Of a stretch of DNA of 64,000 nucleotides, positions 19,815 to 34,086 are shown piece after piece (positions within the stretch are counted from its first letter, which is position 1; every line of letters starts with the position of its first letter). The position numbers were made by a program, and so were the translations under genes. Under the pieces are notes generated by a model that was not told the origin of the DNA, made no database searches, and saw nothing but the letters and a program-made list of their open reading frames with translations. This DNA is from Petrolisthes cinctipes (taxonomy: Eukaryota > Arthropoda > Malacostraca > Decapoda > Porcellanidae): positions 4,876,001 to 4,940,000 of the forward strand of contig JAWQEG010000259.1 in assembly GCA_033782935.1 (NCBI GenBank), in the 5' to 3' direction.

Positions 19815-22065
19815 GTGCTAGAATATTTTTAAAATATAGGCTAAAAACATGCTAAAAATCGATCTTTTAGATGCCAAAAAGTCGATATCTCAAATTCAGT
19901 CCCAAAACACCCGAAAATTCGATATTTAGTGGTCCCAGAAGCGATCTGTACATGCCTACTCCGTGTTAGAGTATTTTCAAAATACATGCTCAAAACATAC
20001 TGAAAATCGATCTTTTAGGTGCACAAAAGTCGATATGTGCATGCATCTTCAGTACCCGTTTATATCTCAAATTCAGGCTCAAAACACCCGAAAATTCAAT
20101 ATTTTGGGGTCCGAGAAGCAATCTGTACATGCCTACTCAGTGTTAGAGTATTTTCAAAATATAGGCTGAAAACATGCTAAAAATCGATCTTTTAGGTGCC
20201 AAAAAGTCGATATCTGAAATTCAGTCCCAAAACACCCGAAAATTCGATATTTAGGGGTCCCAGAAGCGATCTGTACATGCCTACTCCGTGTTAGAGTATT
20301 TTCAAAATACATGCTCAAAACATATTGAAAATCGATCTTTTAGGTGCACAAAAGTCGATATGTGCATGTATCTTCAGTACCCGTTTATATCTCAAATTCA
20401 GGCTCAAAACACCCGAAAATTCGATATTTTGGGGTCCCAGAAGCGATCTGTACATGCCTACTCCGTGTTAGAGTATTTTCAAAATTCAGGCCCAAAACAT
20501 GCTGAAAATCGATATTTTTGGTGCCCAAAGTCAATATGTGCATGTATCTTCTGTACCCGTTTATATCTCAAAATCAGGCTCAAAACACCCGAAAATTCAA
20601 TATTTTGGGGTCCCAGAAGCAATCTGTACATGCCTACTCAGTGCTAGAATATTTTCAAAATATAGGCTAAAAACATGCTAAAAATCGATCTTTTAGGTGC
20701 TAAAAAGTCGATATCTCAAATTCAGTCCCAAAACACCCGAAAATTCGATATTTAGGGGTCCCAGAAGTGATCTGTACATGCCTACTCCGTGTTAGAGTAT
20801 TTTCAAAATACATGTTCAAAACATACTGAAAATCGATCTTTTAGGTGCACAAAAGTCGATATGTGCATGCATCTTCTGTACCCGTTTATATCTCAAATTC
20901 AGGCTCAAAACACCCGAAAATTCAATATTTTGGGGTCCCAGAAGCAATCTGTACATGCCTATTCCGTGTTAGAGTATTTTCAAAATAAAGGAAAAACAAA
21001 ATACTGAAAATCGATCTTTTAGGTGCCCAAAAGTCGATATGTGCATGCATCTTCTGTACCCGTTTATATCTCAAATTCTGGCCCTAAACACCTGAAAATT
21101 CGATATTTTGGGGTCCCAGAAGCGATCTGTACATGCCTACTCCGTGTTAGAGTATTTTCAAAATTCAGGCCCAAAACATGCTGAAAATCGATATTTTTGG
21201 TGCCCAAAGTCAATATGTGCATGGATCTTCTGTACCCGTTTATATCTCAAATTCAGGCTCAAAACACCCGAAAATTCAATATTTTGGGGTCCCAGAAGCA
21301 ATCTGTACATGCCTACTCAGTGCTAGAATATTTTCAAAATATAGGCTAAAAACATGCTAAAAATCGATCTTTAAGGTGCTAAAAAGTCGATATCTCAAAT
21401 TCAGTCCCAAAACCCCCGAAAATTCGATATTTAGGGGTCCCAGAAGCTATCTGTACATGCCTACTCCGTGTTAGAGTATTTTCAAAATACATGCTCAAAA
21501 CATACTGAAAATCGATCTTTTAGGTGCACAAAAGTCGATATGAGCATGCATCTTCAGTACCCGTTTATATCTCAAATTCAGGCTCAAAACACCCGAAAAT
21601 TCAATATTTTGGGGTCCCAGAAGCAATCTGTACATGCCTACTCCGTGTTAGAGTATTTTCAAAATAAAGGCCAAAAACATACTGAAAATCGATCTTTTAG
21701 GTGCCCAAAAGTCGATATGTGCATGCATCTTCTGTACCCGTTTATATCTCAAATTCTGGCCCTAAACACCCGAAAATTCGATATTTTCTGGTCCCAGAAG
21801 CGATCTGTACATGCCTACTCCGTGTTAGAGTATTTTCAAAATTCAGGCCCAAAACATGCTGAAAATCGATATTTCTGGTGCCCAAAGTCAATATGTGCAT
21901 GTATCTTCTGTACCCGTTTATATCTCAAATTCAGGCTCAAAACACCCGAAAATTCAATATTTTGGGGTCCCAGAAGCAATCTGTACATGCCTAGTCAGTG
22001 CTAGAATATTTTCAAAATATAGGCTAAAAACATGCTAAAAATCGATCTTTTAGATGCCAAAAAGT

Positions 22066-25000
22066 CGATATCTCAAATTCAGTCCCAAAACACCCGAAAA
22101 TTCGATATTTAGGGGTCCCAGAAGCGATCTGTACATGCCTACTCCGTGTTAGAGTATTTTCAAAATACATGCTCAAAACATACTGGAAATCGATCTTTTA
22201 GGTGCACAAAAGTCGATATGTGCATGTATCTTCAGTACCCGTTTATATCTCAAATTCAGGCTCAAAACACCCGAAAATTCAATATTTTGGGGTCCCAGAA
22301 GCAATCTGTACATGCCTACTCAGTGTTAGAGTATTTTCAAAATACAGGCCCAAAACATACTGAAAATCGATCTTTTAGGTGCCCAAAAGTCGATATGTGC
22401 ATGCATCTTCTGTACCCGTTTATATCTCAAATTCTGGCCCTAAACACCCGAAAATTCGATATTTTGGGGTCCCAGAAGCGATCTGTACATGCCTACACAG
22501 TGCTAGAATATTTTCAAAATATAGGCTAAAAACATGCTAAAAATCGATCTTTAAGGTGCTAAAAAGTCGATATCTCAAATTCTGTCCCAAAACCCCCGAA
22601 AATTCGATATTTAGGGGTCCCAGAAGCGATCTGTTCATGCCTACTCCGTGTTAGAGTATTTTCAAAATACATGCTCAAAACATACTGAAAATCGATCTTT
22701 TAGGTGCACAAAAGTCGATATGTGCATGCATCTTCAGTACCCGTTTATATCTCAAATTCAGGCTCAAAACACCCGAAAATTCAATATTTTGGGGTCCCAG
22801 ACGCAATCTGTACATGCCTACTCCGTGTTAGAGTATTTTCAAAATAAAGGCCAAAAACATACTGAAAATCGATCTTTTAGGTGCCCAAAAGTCGATATGT
22901 GCATGCATCTTCTGTACCCGTTTATATCTCAAATTCTGGCCCTAAACACCCGAAAATTCGATATTTTGGGGTCCCAGAAGCGATCTGTACATGCCTACTC
23001 CGTGTTAGAGTATTTTCAAAATTCAGGCCCAAAACATGCTGAAAATCGATATTTTTGGTGTCCAAAGTCAATATGTGCATGTATCTTCTGTACCCGTTTA
23101 TATCTCAAATTCAGGCTCAAAACACCCGAAAATTCAATATTTTGGGGTCCCAGAAGCAATCTGTACATGCCTACTCAGTGCTAGAATATTTTCAAAATAT
23201 AGGCTAAAAACATGCTAAAAATCGATCTTTTAGATGCCAAAAAGTCGATATCTCAAATTCAGTCCCAAAACACCCGAAAATTCGATATTTAGGGGTCCCA
23301 GAAGCGATCTGTACATGCCTACTCCGTGTTAGAGTATTTTCAAAATACATGCTCAAAACATACTGAAAATCGATCTTTTAGGTGCACAAAAGTCGATATG
23401 TGCATGCATCTTCAGTACCCGTTTATATCTCAAATTCAGGCTCAAAACACCCGAAAATTCAATATTTTGGGGTCCGAGAAGCAATCTGTACATGCCTACT
23501 CAGTGTTAGAGTATTTTCAATATACAGGCCCAAAACATGCTGAAAATCGATATTTTAGATGCCCAAAGTCAATATGTGCATGTATCTTCTGTACCAGTTT
23601 ATATCTCAAATTCAGGCTCAAAACACCCGAAAATTCAATATTTTGGGGTCCCAGAAGCAATCTGTACATGCCTACTCAGTGCTAGAATATTTTCAAAATA
23701 TAGGCTGAAAACATGCTAAAAATCGATCTTTTAGGTGCCAAAAAGTCGATATCTCAAATTCAGTCCCAAAACACCCGAAAATTCGATATTTAGGGGTCCC
23801 AGAAGCGATCTGTACATGCCTACTCCGTGTTAGAGTATTTTCAAAATACATGCTCAAAACATACTGAAAATCGATCTTTTAGGTGCACAAAAGTCGATAT
23901 GTGCATGTATCTTCAGTACCCGTTTATATCTCAAATTTCATGCTCAAAACACCCGAAAATTCGATATTTTGGGGTCCCAGAAGCGATCTGTACATGCCTA
24001 CTCGGTGTTAGAGTATTTTCAAAATTCAGGCCCAAAACATGCTGAAAATCGATATTTTTGGTGCCCAAAGTCAATATGTGCATGTATCTTCTGTACCCGT
24101 TTATATCTCAAATTCAGGCTCAAAACACCCGAAAATTCAATATTTTGGGGTCCCAGAAGCAATCTGTACATGCCTACTCAGTGCTAGAATATTTTCAAAA
24201 TATAGGCTAAAAACATGCTAAAAATCGATCTTTTAGGTGCTAAAAAGTCGATATCTCAAATTCATTCCCAAAACACCCGAAAATTCGATATTTAGGGGTC
24301 CCAGAAGCGATCTGTACATGCCTACTCCGTGTTAGAGTATTTTCAAAATACATGCTCAAAACATACTGAAAATCGATCTTTTAGGTGCACAAAAGTCGAT
24401 ATGTGCATTCATCTTCTGTACCCGTTTATATCTCAAATTCAGGCTCAAAACACCCGAAAATTCAATATTTTGGGGTCCCAGAAGCAATCTGTACATGCCT
24501 ACTCCGTGTTAGAGTATTTTCAAAATAAAGGCCAAAAACATACTGAAAATCGATCTTATAGGTGCCCAAAAGTCGATATGTGCATGCATCTTCTTTACCC
24601 GTTTATATCTCAAATTCTGGCCCTAAACACCCGAAAATTCGATATTTTGGGGTCCCAGAAGCGATCTGTACATGCCTACTCCGTGTTAGAGTATTTTCAA
24701 AATTCAGGCCCAAAACATGCTGAAAATCGATATTTTTGGTGCCCAAAGTCAATATGTGCATGTACTTTCTGTACCCGTTTATATCTCAAATTCAGGCTCA
24801 AAACACCCGAAAATTCAATATTTTGGGGTCCCAGAAGCAATCTGTACATGCCTACTCAGTGCTAGAATATTTTCAAAATATAGGCTAAAAACATGCTAAA
24901 AATCGATCTTTAAGGTGCTAAAAAGTCGATATCTCAAATTCAGTCCCAAAACACCCGAAAATTCGATATTTAGGGGTCCCAGAAGCGATCTGTACATGCC

Positions 25001-27810
25001 TACTCCGTGTTAGAGTATTTTCAAAATACATGCTCAAAACATACTGGAAATCGATCTTTTAGGTGCACAAAAGTCGATATGTGCATGTATCTTCAGTACC
25101 CGTTTATATCTCAAATTCAGGCTCAAAACACCCGAAAATTCAATATTTTGGGGTCCCAGAAGCAATCTGTACATGCCTACTCAGTGTTAGAGTATTTTCA
25201 AAATACAGGCCCAAAACATACTGAAAATCGATCTTTTAGGTGCCCAAAAGTCGATATGTGCATGCATCTTCTGTACCCGTTTATATCTCAAATTCTGGCC
25301 CTAAACACCCGAAAATTCGATATTTTGGGGTCCCAGAAGCGATCTGTACATGCCTACACAGTGCTAGAATATTTTCAAAATATAGGCTAAAAACATGCTA
25401 AAAATCGATCTTTAAGGTGCTAAAAAGTCGATATCTCAAATTCTGTCCCAAAACCCCCGAAAATTCGATATTTAGGGGTCCCAGAAGCGATCTGTTCATG
25501 CCTACTCCGTGTTAGAGTATTTTCAAAATACATGCTCAAAACATACTGAAAATCGATCTTTTAGGTGCACAAAAGTCGATATGTGCATGCATCTTCAGTA
25601 CCCGTTTATATCTCAAATTCAGGCTCAAAACACCCGAAAATTCAATATTTTGGGGTCCCAGACGCAATCTGTACATGCCTACTCCGTGTTAGAGTATTTT
25701 CAAAATAAAGGCCAAAAACATACTGAAAATCGATCTTTTAGGTGCCCAAAAGTCGATATGTGCATGCATCTTCTGTACCCGTTTATATCTCAAATTCTGG
25801 CCCTAAACACCCGAAAATTCGATATTTTGGGGTCCCAGAAGCGATCTGTACATGCCTACTCCGTGTTAGAGTATTTTCAAAATTCAGGCCCAAAACATGC
25901 TGAAAATCGATATTTTTGGTGTCCAAAGTCAATATGTGCATGTATCTTCTGTACCCGTTTATATCTCAAATTCAGGCTCAAAACACCCGAAAATTCAATA
26001 TTTTGGGGTCCCAGAAGCAATCTGTACATGCCTACTCAGTGCTAGAATATTTTCAAAATATAGGCTAAAAACATGCTAAAAATCGATCTTTTAGATGCCA
26101 AAAAGTCGATATCTCAAATTCAGTCCCAAAACACCCGAAAATTCGATATTTAGGGGTCCCAGAAGCGATCTGTACATGCCTACTCCGTGTTAGAGTATTT
26201 TCAAAATACATGCTCAAAACATACTGAAAATCGATCTTTTAGGTGCACAAAAGTCGATATGTGCATGCATCTTCAGTACCCGTTTATATCTCAAATTCAG
26301 GCTCAAAACACCCGAAAATTCAATATTTTGGGGTCCGAGAAGCAATCTGTACATGCCTACTCAGTGTTAGAGTATTTTCAATATACAGGCCCAAAACATG
26401 CTGAAAATCGATATTTTAGATGCCCAAAGTCAATATGTGCATGTATCTTCTGTACCAGTTTATATCTCAAATTCAGGCTCAAAACACCCGAAAATTCAAT
26501 ATTTTGGGGTCCCAGAAGCAATCTGTACATGCCTACTCAGTGCTAGAATATTTTCAAAATATAGGCTGAAAACATGCTAAAAATCGATCTTTTAGGTGCC
26601 AAAAAGTCGATATCTCAAATTCAGTCCCAAAACACCCGAAAATTCGATATTTAGGGGTCCCAGAAGCGATCTGTACATGCCTACTCCGTGTTAGAGTATT
26701 TTCAAAATACATGCTCAAAACATACTGAAAATCGATCTTTTAGGTGCACAAAAGTCGATATGTGCATGTATCTTCAGTACCCGTTTATATCTCAAATTTC
26801 ATGCTCAAAACACCCGAAAATTCGATATTTTGGGGTCCCAGAAGCGATCTGTACATGCCTACTCGGTGTTAGAGTATTTTCAAAATTCAGGCCCAAAACA
26901 TGCTGAAAATCGATATTTTTGGTGCCCAAAGTCAATATGTGCATGTATCTTCTGTACCCGTTTATATCTCAAATTCAGGCTCAAAACACCCGAAAATTCA
27001 ATATTTTGGGGTCCCAGAAGCAATCTGTACATGCCTACTCAGTGCTAGAATATTTTCAAAATATAGGCTAAAAACATGCTAAAAATCGATCTTTTAGGTG
27101 CTAAAAAGTCGATATCTCAAATTCATTCCCAAAACACCCGAAAATTCGATATTTAGGGGTCCCAGAAGCGATCTGTACATGCCTACTCCGTGTTAGAGTA
27201 TTTTCAAAATACATGCTCAAAACATACTGAAAATCGATCTTTTAGGTGCACAAAAGTCGATATGTGCATTCATCTTCTGTACCCGTTTATATCTCAAATT
27301 CAGGCTCAAAACACCCGAAAATTCAATATTTTGGGGTCCCAGAAGCAATCTGTACATGCCTACTCCGTGTTAGAGTATTTTCAAAATAAAGGCCAAAAAC
27401 ATACTGAAAATCGATCTTATAGGTGCCCAAAAGTCGATATGTGCATGCATCTTCTTTACCCGTTTATATCTCAAATTCTGGCCCTAAACACCCGAAAATT
27501 CGATATTTTGGGGTCCCAGAAGCGATCTGTACATGCCTACTCCGTGTTAGAGTATTTTCAAAATTCAGGCCCAAAACATGCTGAAAATCGATATTTTTGG
27601 TGCCCAAAGTCAATATGTGCATGTACTTTCTGTACCCGTTTATATCTCAAATTCAGGCTCAAAACACCCGAAAATTCAATATTTTGGGGTCCCAGAAGCA
27701 ATCTGTACATGCCTACTCAGTGCTAGAATATTTTCAAAATATAGGCTAAAAACATGCTAAAAATCGATCTTTAAGGTGCTAAAAAGTCGATATCTCAAAT
27801 TCAGTCCCAA
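22066..27810 (+). repeat. 2,861-bp tandem duplication (two copies)
   Basis: Copy 1 about 22066-24926, copy 2 about 24927-27810. Corresponding unit starts are 22146/25007, 22648/25509, 23326/26187, 23827/26688 and 24329/27190, all 2,861 bp apart. Each copy is made of units of 502, 678, 501, 502 and 678 bp. Shared rare variants include CATACTGGAAATCG, CTGTTCATGCC, GGTCCGAGAAGC, TTTTCAATATACAGG, the 1-bp insertion CAAATTTCATGCTC, CTTTACCCG and CATGTACTTTCTG. By eye I saw almost no differences inside the copies. The junction falls within a class A monomer. Confidence 0.87.
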
Positions 27811-30800
27811 AACCCCCGAAAATTCGATATTTAGGGGTCCCAGAAGCGATCTGTACATGCCTACTCCGTGTTAGAGTATTTTCAAAATACATGCTCAAAA
27901 CATACTGAAAATCGATCTTTTAGGTGCACAAAAGTCGATATGAGCATGCATCTTCAGTACCCGTTTATATCTCAAATTCAGGCTCAAAACACCCGAAAAT
28001 TCAATATTTTGGGGTCCCAGAAGCAATCTGTACATGCCTACTCCGTGTTAGAGTATTTTCAAAATAAAGGCCAAAAACATACTGAAAATCGATCTTTTAG
28101 GTGCCCAAAAGTCGATATGTGCATGCATCTTCTGTACCCGTTTATATCTCAAATTCTGGCCTTAAACACCCGAAAATTCGATATTTTGGGGTCCCAGAAG
28201 CGATCTGTACATGCCTACTCCGTGTTAGAGTATTTTCAAAATTCAGGCCCAAAACATGCTGAAAATCGATATTTTTGGTGCCCAAAGTCAATATGTGCAT
28301 GTATCTTCTGTACCCGTTTATATCTCAAATTCAGGCTCAAAACACCCGAAAATTCAATATTTTGGGGTCCCAGAAGCAATCTGTACATGCCTACTCCGTG
28401 TTAGAGTATTTTCAAAATTCAGGCCCAAAACATGCTGAAAATCGATATTTTTGGTGCCCAAAGTCAATATGTGCATGTATCTTCTGTACCCGTTTATATC
28501 TCAAATTCAGGCTCAAAACACCCGAAAATTCAATATTTTGGGGTCCCAGAAGCAATCTGTACATGCCTACTCAGTGCTAGAATATTTTCAAAATATAGGC
28601 TAAAAACATGCTAAAAATCGATCTTTTAGATGCCAAAAAGTCGATATCTCAAATTCAGTCCCAAAACACCCGAAAATTCGATATTTAGGGGTCCCAGAAG
28701 CGATCTGTACATGCCTACTCCGTGTTAGAGTATTTTCAAAATACATGCTCAAAACATACTGAAAATCGATCTTTTAGGTGCACAAAAGTCGATATGTGCA
28801 TGTATCTTCAGTACCCGTTTATATCTCAAATTCAGGCTCAAAACACCCGAAAATTCGATATTTTGGGGTCCCAGAAGCGATCTGTACATGCCTACTCGGT
28901 GTTAGAGTATTTTCAAAATTCAGGCCCAAAACATGCTGAAAATCGATATTTTTGGTGCCCAAAGTCAATATGTGCATGTATCTTCTGTACCCGTTTATAT
29001 CTCAAATTCAGGCTCAAAACACCCGAAAATTCAATATTTTGGGGTCCCAGAAGCAATCTGTACATGCCTACTCAGTGCTAGAATATTTTCAAAATATAGG
29101 CTAAAAACATGCTAAAAATCGATCTTTTAGGTGCTAAAAAGTCGATATCTCAAATTCAGTCCCAAAACACCCGAAAATTCGATATTTAGGGGTCCCAGAA
29201 GCGATCTGTACATGCCTACTCCGTGTTAGAGTATTTTCAAAATACATGCTCAAAACATACTGAAAATCGATCTTTTAGGTGCACAAAAGTCGATATGTGC
29301 ATTCATCTTCTGTACCCGTTTATATCTCAAATTCAGGCTCAAAACACCCGAAAATTCAATATTTTGGGGTCCCAGAAGCAATCTGTACATGCCTACTCCG
29401 TGTTAGAGTATTTACAAAATAAAGGCCAAAAACATACTGAAAATCGATCTTATAGGTGCCCAAAAGTCGATATGTGCATGCATCTTCTGTACCCGTTTAT
29501 ATCTCAAATTCTGGCCCTAAACACCCGAAAATTCGATATTTTGGGGTCCCAGAAGCGATCTGTACATGCCTACTCCGTGTTAGAGTATTTTCAAAATTCA
29601 GGCCCAAAACATGCTGAAAATCGATATTTTTGGTGCCCAAAGTCAATATGTGCATGTACTTTCTTTACCCGTTTATATCTCAAATTCAGGCTCAAAACAC
29701 TCGAAAATTCAATATTTTGGGGTCCCAGAAGCAATCTGCACAGGCCTACTCAGTGCTAGAATATTTTCAAAATATAGGCTAAAAACATGCTAAAAATCGA
29801 TCTTTAAGGTGCTAAAAAGTCGATATCTCAAATTCAGTCCCAAAACCCCCGAAAATTCGATATTTAGGGGTCCCAGAAGCGATCTGTACATGCCTACTCC
29901 GTGTTAGAGTATTTTCAAAATACATGCTCAAAACATACTGAAAATCGATCTTTTAGGTGCACAAAAGTCGATATGAGCATGCATCTTCAGTACCCGTTTA
30001 TATCTCAAATTCAGGCTCAAAACACCCGAAAATTCAATATTTTGGGGTCCCAGAAGCAATCTGTACATGCCTACTCCGTGCTAGAGTATTTTCAAAATAA
30101 AGGCCAAAAACATACTGAAAATCGATCTTTTAGGTGCCCAAAAGTCGATATGTGCATGCATCTTCTGTACCCGTTTATATCTCAAATTCTGGCCTTAAAC
30201 ACCCGAAAATTCGATATTTTGGGGTCCCAGAAGCGATCTGTACATGCCTACTCCGTGTTAGAGTATTTTCAAAATTCAGGCCCAAAACATGCTGAAAATC
30301 GATATTTTTGGTGCCCAAAGTCAATATGTGCATGTATCTTCTGTACCCGTTTATATCTCAAATTCAGGCTCAAAACACCCGAAAATTCAATATTTTGGGG
30401 TCCCAGAAGCAATCTGTACATGCCTACTCCGTGTTAGAGTATTTTCAAAATTCAGGCCCAAAACATGCTGAAAATCGATATTTTTGGTGCCCAAAGTCAA
30501 TATGTGCATGTATCTTCTGTACCCGTTTATATCTCAAATTCAGGCTCAAAACACCCGAAAATTCAATATTTGGGGGTCCCAGAAGCAATCTGTACATGCC
30601 TACTCAGTGCTAGAATATTTTCAAAATATAGGCTAAAAACATGCTAAAAATCGATCTTTTAGATGCCAAAAAGTCGATATCTCAAATTCAGTCCCAAAAC
30701 GCCCGAAAATTCGATATTTAGGGGTCCCAGAAGCGATCTGTACATGCCTACTCCGTGTTAGAGTATTTTCAAAATACATGCTCAAAACATACTGAAAATC

Positions 30801-30830
30801 GATCTTTTAGGTGCACAAGAGTCGATATGT
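26630..30830 (+). repeat. 2,033-bp tandem duplication overlapping the previous one
   Basis: Copy 1 about 26630-28660, copy 2 about 28660-30830. Unit starts 27190/29223, 27868/29901 and 28432/30465 are 2,033 bp apart. The 1-bp insertion CAAATTTCATGCTC in copy 1 (near 26795) is absent in copy 2, so the offset is 2,034 before it. Both copies contain the rare double class C step (854-bp unit) and the variant ACTCGGTGTTAG. Because it reuses the end of the second 2,861-bp copy, this exchange probably came after that one. Confidence 0.8.
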
Positions 30831-33800
30831 GCATGCATCTTCAGTACCCGTTGATATCTCCAATTCATGCTCAAAACACCCGAAAATTCAATATTTTGGG
30901 GTCCCAGAAGCAATATGTACATGCCTACTCAGTGTTAGAGTATTTTCAAAATACATGCTCAAAACATACTGAAAATCGATATTTTAGGTGCACAAAAGTC
31001 AATATATGCATGTATCTTCTGTACCCGTTTATATCTCAAATTCAGGCTCAAAACACCCGAAAATTCAATATTTTGGGGTCCCAGAAGCAATCTGTACATG
31101 CCTACTCAGTGCTAGAATATTATCAAAATATAGGCTAAAAACATGCTAAAAATCGAACTTTTAGGTGCCAAAAAGTCGATATCTCAAATTCAGTCCCAAA
31201 ACACCCGAAAATTCGATATTTAGGGGTCCCAGAAGCGATCTGTACATGCCTACTTCGTGTTAGAGTATTTTCAAAATACAGGCCAAAAACATACTGAAAA
31301 TCGATCTCTTAGGTGCCCAAAAGTCGATATGTGCATGCATCTTCTGTACCCGTTTATATCTCAAATTCTGGCCCTAAACACCCGAAAATTCGATATTTTG
31401 GGGTCCCAGAAGCGATCTGTACATGCCTACTCCGTGTTAGAGTATTTTCAAAATTCAGGCCCAAAACATGCTGAAAATCGATATTTTTGGTGCCCAAAGT
31501 CATTATGTGCATGTATCTTCTGTACCCGTTTATATCTCAAATTCAGGCTCAAAACACCCGAAAATTCAATATTTTGGGTCCCAGAAGCAATCTGTACATG
31601 CCTACTCAGTGCTAGAATATTTTCAAAATATAGGCTAAAAACATACTAAAAATCGATCTTTCAGATGCCAAAAAGTCGATATCTCAAATTCAGTCCCAAA
31701 ACACCCGAAAATTCGATATTTAGGGGTCCCAGAAGCGATCTGGACATGCCTACTCCGTGTTAGAATATTTTTCAAAATACATGCTCAAAACATACTGAAA
31801 ATCGATCTTTTAGGTACACAAAAGTCGATATGTGCATGCATCTTCTGTACCCGTTTATATCTCAAATTCAGGCTCAAAACACCCGAAAATTCAATATTTT
31901 GGGGTCCCAGAAGCAATCTGTACATGCCTACTCAGTGTTAGAGTTTTTTCAAAATTCAGGCCCAAAACATGCTGAAAATCGATATTTTAGATGCCCAAAG
32001 TCAATATGTGCATGTATCTTCTGTACCCGTTTATATCTCAAATTCAGGCTCAAAACACCCGAAAATTCAATATTTTGGGGTCCCAGAAGCAGTCTGTACA
32101 TGCCTACTCAGTGCTAGAATATTTTCAAAATATAGGCTAAAAACATGCTAAAAATCGATCTTTTAGGTGCCAAAAAGTCGATATCTCAAATTCAGTCCCA
32201 AAACACCCGAAAATTCGATATTTAGGGGTCCCAGAAGCGATCTGTACATGCCTACTCCGTGTTAGAGTATTTTCAAAATACATGCTCAAAACATACTGAA
32301 AATCGATCTTTTAGGTGCCCAAAAGTCGATATGTGCATGCATCTTCTGTACCCGTTTATATCTCAAATTCTGGCCCTAAACACCCGAAAATTCGATATTT
32401 TGGGGTCCCAGAAGCGATCTGTACATGCCTACTCCGTGTTAGAGTATTTTCAAAATTCAGGCCCAAAACATGCTGAAAATCGATATTTTTGGTGCCCAAA
32501 GTCAATATGTGCATGTATCTTCTGTACCCTTTTATATCTCAAATTCAGGCTCAAAACACCCGAAAATTCAATATTTTGGGGTCCCAGAAGCAATCTGTAC
32601 ATGCCTACTCAGTGCTAGAATATTTTCAAAATAAAGGCTAAAAACATGCTAAAAATCGATCTTTTAGGTGCCAAAAAGTCGATATCTCAAATTCAGTCCC
32701 AAAACACCCGAAAATTCGATATTTAGGGGTCCCAGAAGCGATCTGTACATGCCTACTCAGTGTTAGAGTATTTTCAAAATACATGCTCAAAACATACTGA
32801 AAATCGATCTTTTAGGTGCACAAAAGTCGATATGTGCATGCATCTTCAATACCCGTTTATATCTCAAATTCAGGCTCAAAACACCCGAAAATTCAATATT
32901 TTGGGGTCCAAGAAGCAATCTGTACATGCCTACACAGTGCTAGAATATTTTCAAAATATAGGCTAAAAAACATGCTAAAAATCGACATTTTAGGTGCCAA
33001 AAAATCGATATCTCAAATTCAGTCCCAAAACACCCGAAAATTCGATATTTAGGGGTCCCAGAAGCGATCTGTACATGCCTACTCCGTGTTAGAGTATTTT
33101 CAAAACACATGCTCAAAACATACTGAAAATCGATCTTTTAGGTGCACAAAAGTCGATATGTGTATGCATATTCTGTACCCGTTTATATCTCAAATTCAGG
33201 CTCAAAACACCCGAAAATTCAATATTTTGGGGTCCCAGAAGCGATCTGTACATGCCTACTCCGTGTTAGAGTATTTTCAAAATTCAGGCCCAAAACATGC
33301 TGAAAATCGATATTTTTGGTGCCCAAAGTCAATATGTGCATGTATCTTCTGTACCCGTTTATATCTCAAATTCAGGCTCAAAACACCCGAAAATTCAATA
33401 TTTTGGGGTCCCAGAAGCAATCTGTACATGCCTACTCAGTGCTAGAATATTATCAAAATATAGGCTAAAAACATGCTAAAAATCGATCTTTTAGGTGCCA
33501 AAAAGTCGATATCTCAAATTCAGTCCCAAAACACCCGAAAATTCGATATTTAGGGGTCCCAGAAGCGATCTGTACATGCCTACTTCGTGTTAGAGTATTT
33601 TCAAAATACAGGCCAAAAACATACTGAAAATCGATCTCTTAGGTGCCCAAAAGTCGATATGTGCATGCATCTTCTGTACCCGTTTATATCTCAAATTCTG
33701 GCCCTAAACACCCGAAAATTCGATATTTTGGGGTCCCAGAAGCGATCTGTACATGCCTACTCCGTGTTAGAGTATTTTCAAAATTCAGGCCCAAAACATG

Positions 33801-34086
33801 CTGAAAATCGATATTTTTGGTGCCCAAAGTCAATATGTGCATGTATCTTCTGTACCCGTTTATATCTCAAATTCAGGCTCAAAACACCCGAAAATTCAAT
33901 ATTTTGGGTCCCAGAAGCAATCTGTACATGCCTACTCAGTGCTAGAATATTTTTAAAATATAGGCTAAAAACATACTAAAAATCGATCTTTTAGATGCCA
34001 AAAAGTCGATATCTCAAATTCAGTCCCAAAACACCCGAAAATTCGATATTTAGGGGTCCCAGAAGCGATCTGGACATGCCTACTCC

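Larger units (their letters stand above)
15008..22065 (+). repeat. Mixed-order satellite region
   Basis: Class A spacing here is irregular. Unit starts fall at 15570, 16072, 16574, 17075, 17753, 18254, 18755, 19963, 20288, 20789, 21468 and 22146, giving trimers (501-502 bp), tetramers (678-679), one dimer (325) and one heptamer (1,208). Private variants such as GATGCCAAAAAAGTCG near 16485 and GGAAAAACAAAATACTG near 20990 occur only once. This looks like a transition between the hexamer-rich left arm and the tetramer-rich stretch that follows. Confidence 0.75.

Noticed and set aside
18985..19821. 278-codon open frame as a possible repetitive protein gene
   Set aside because: It lies wholly in satellite. 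Its length is explained by six monomers near 3 x 59 bp without a class A stop, and there is no start context, promoter or splice evidence.
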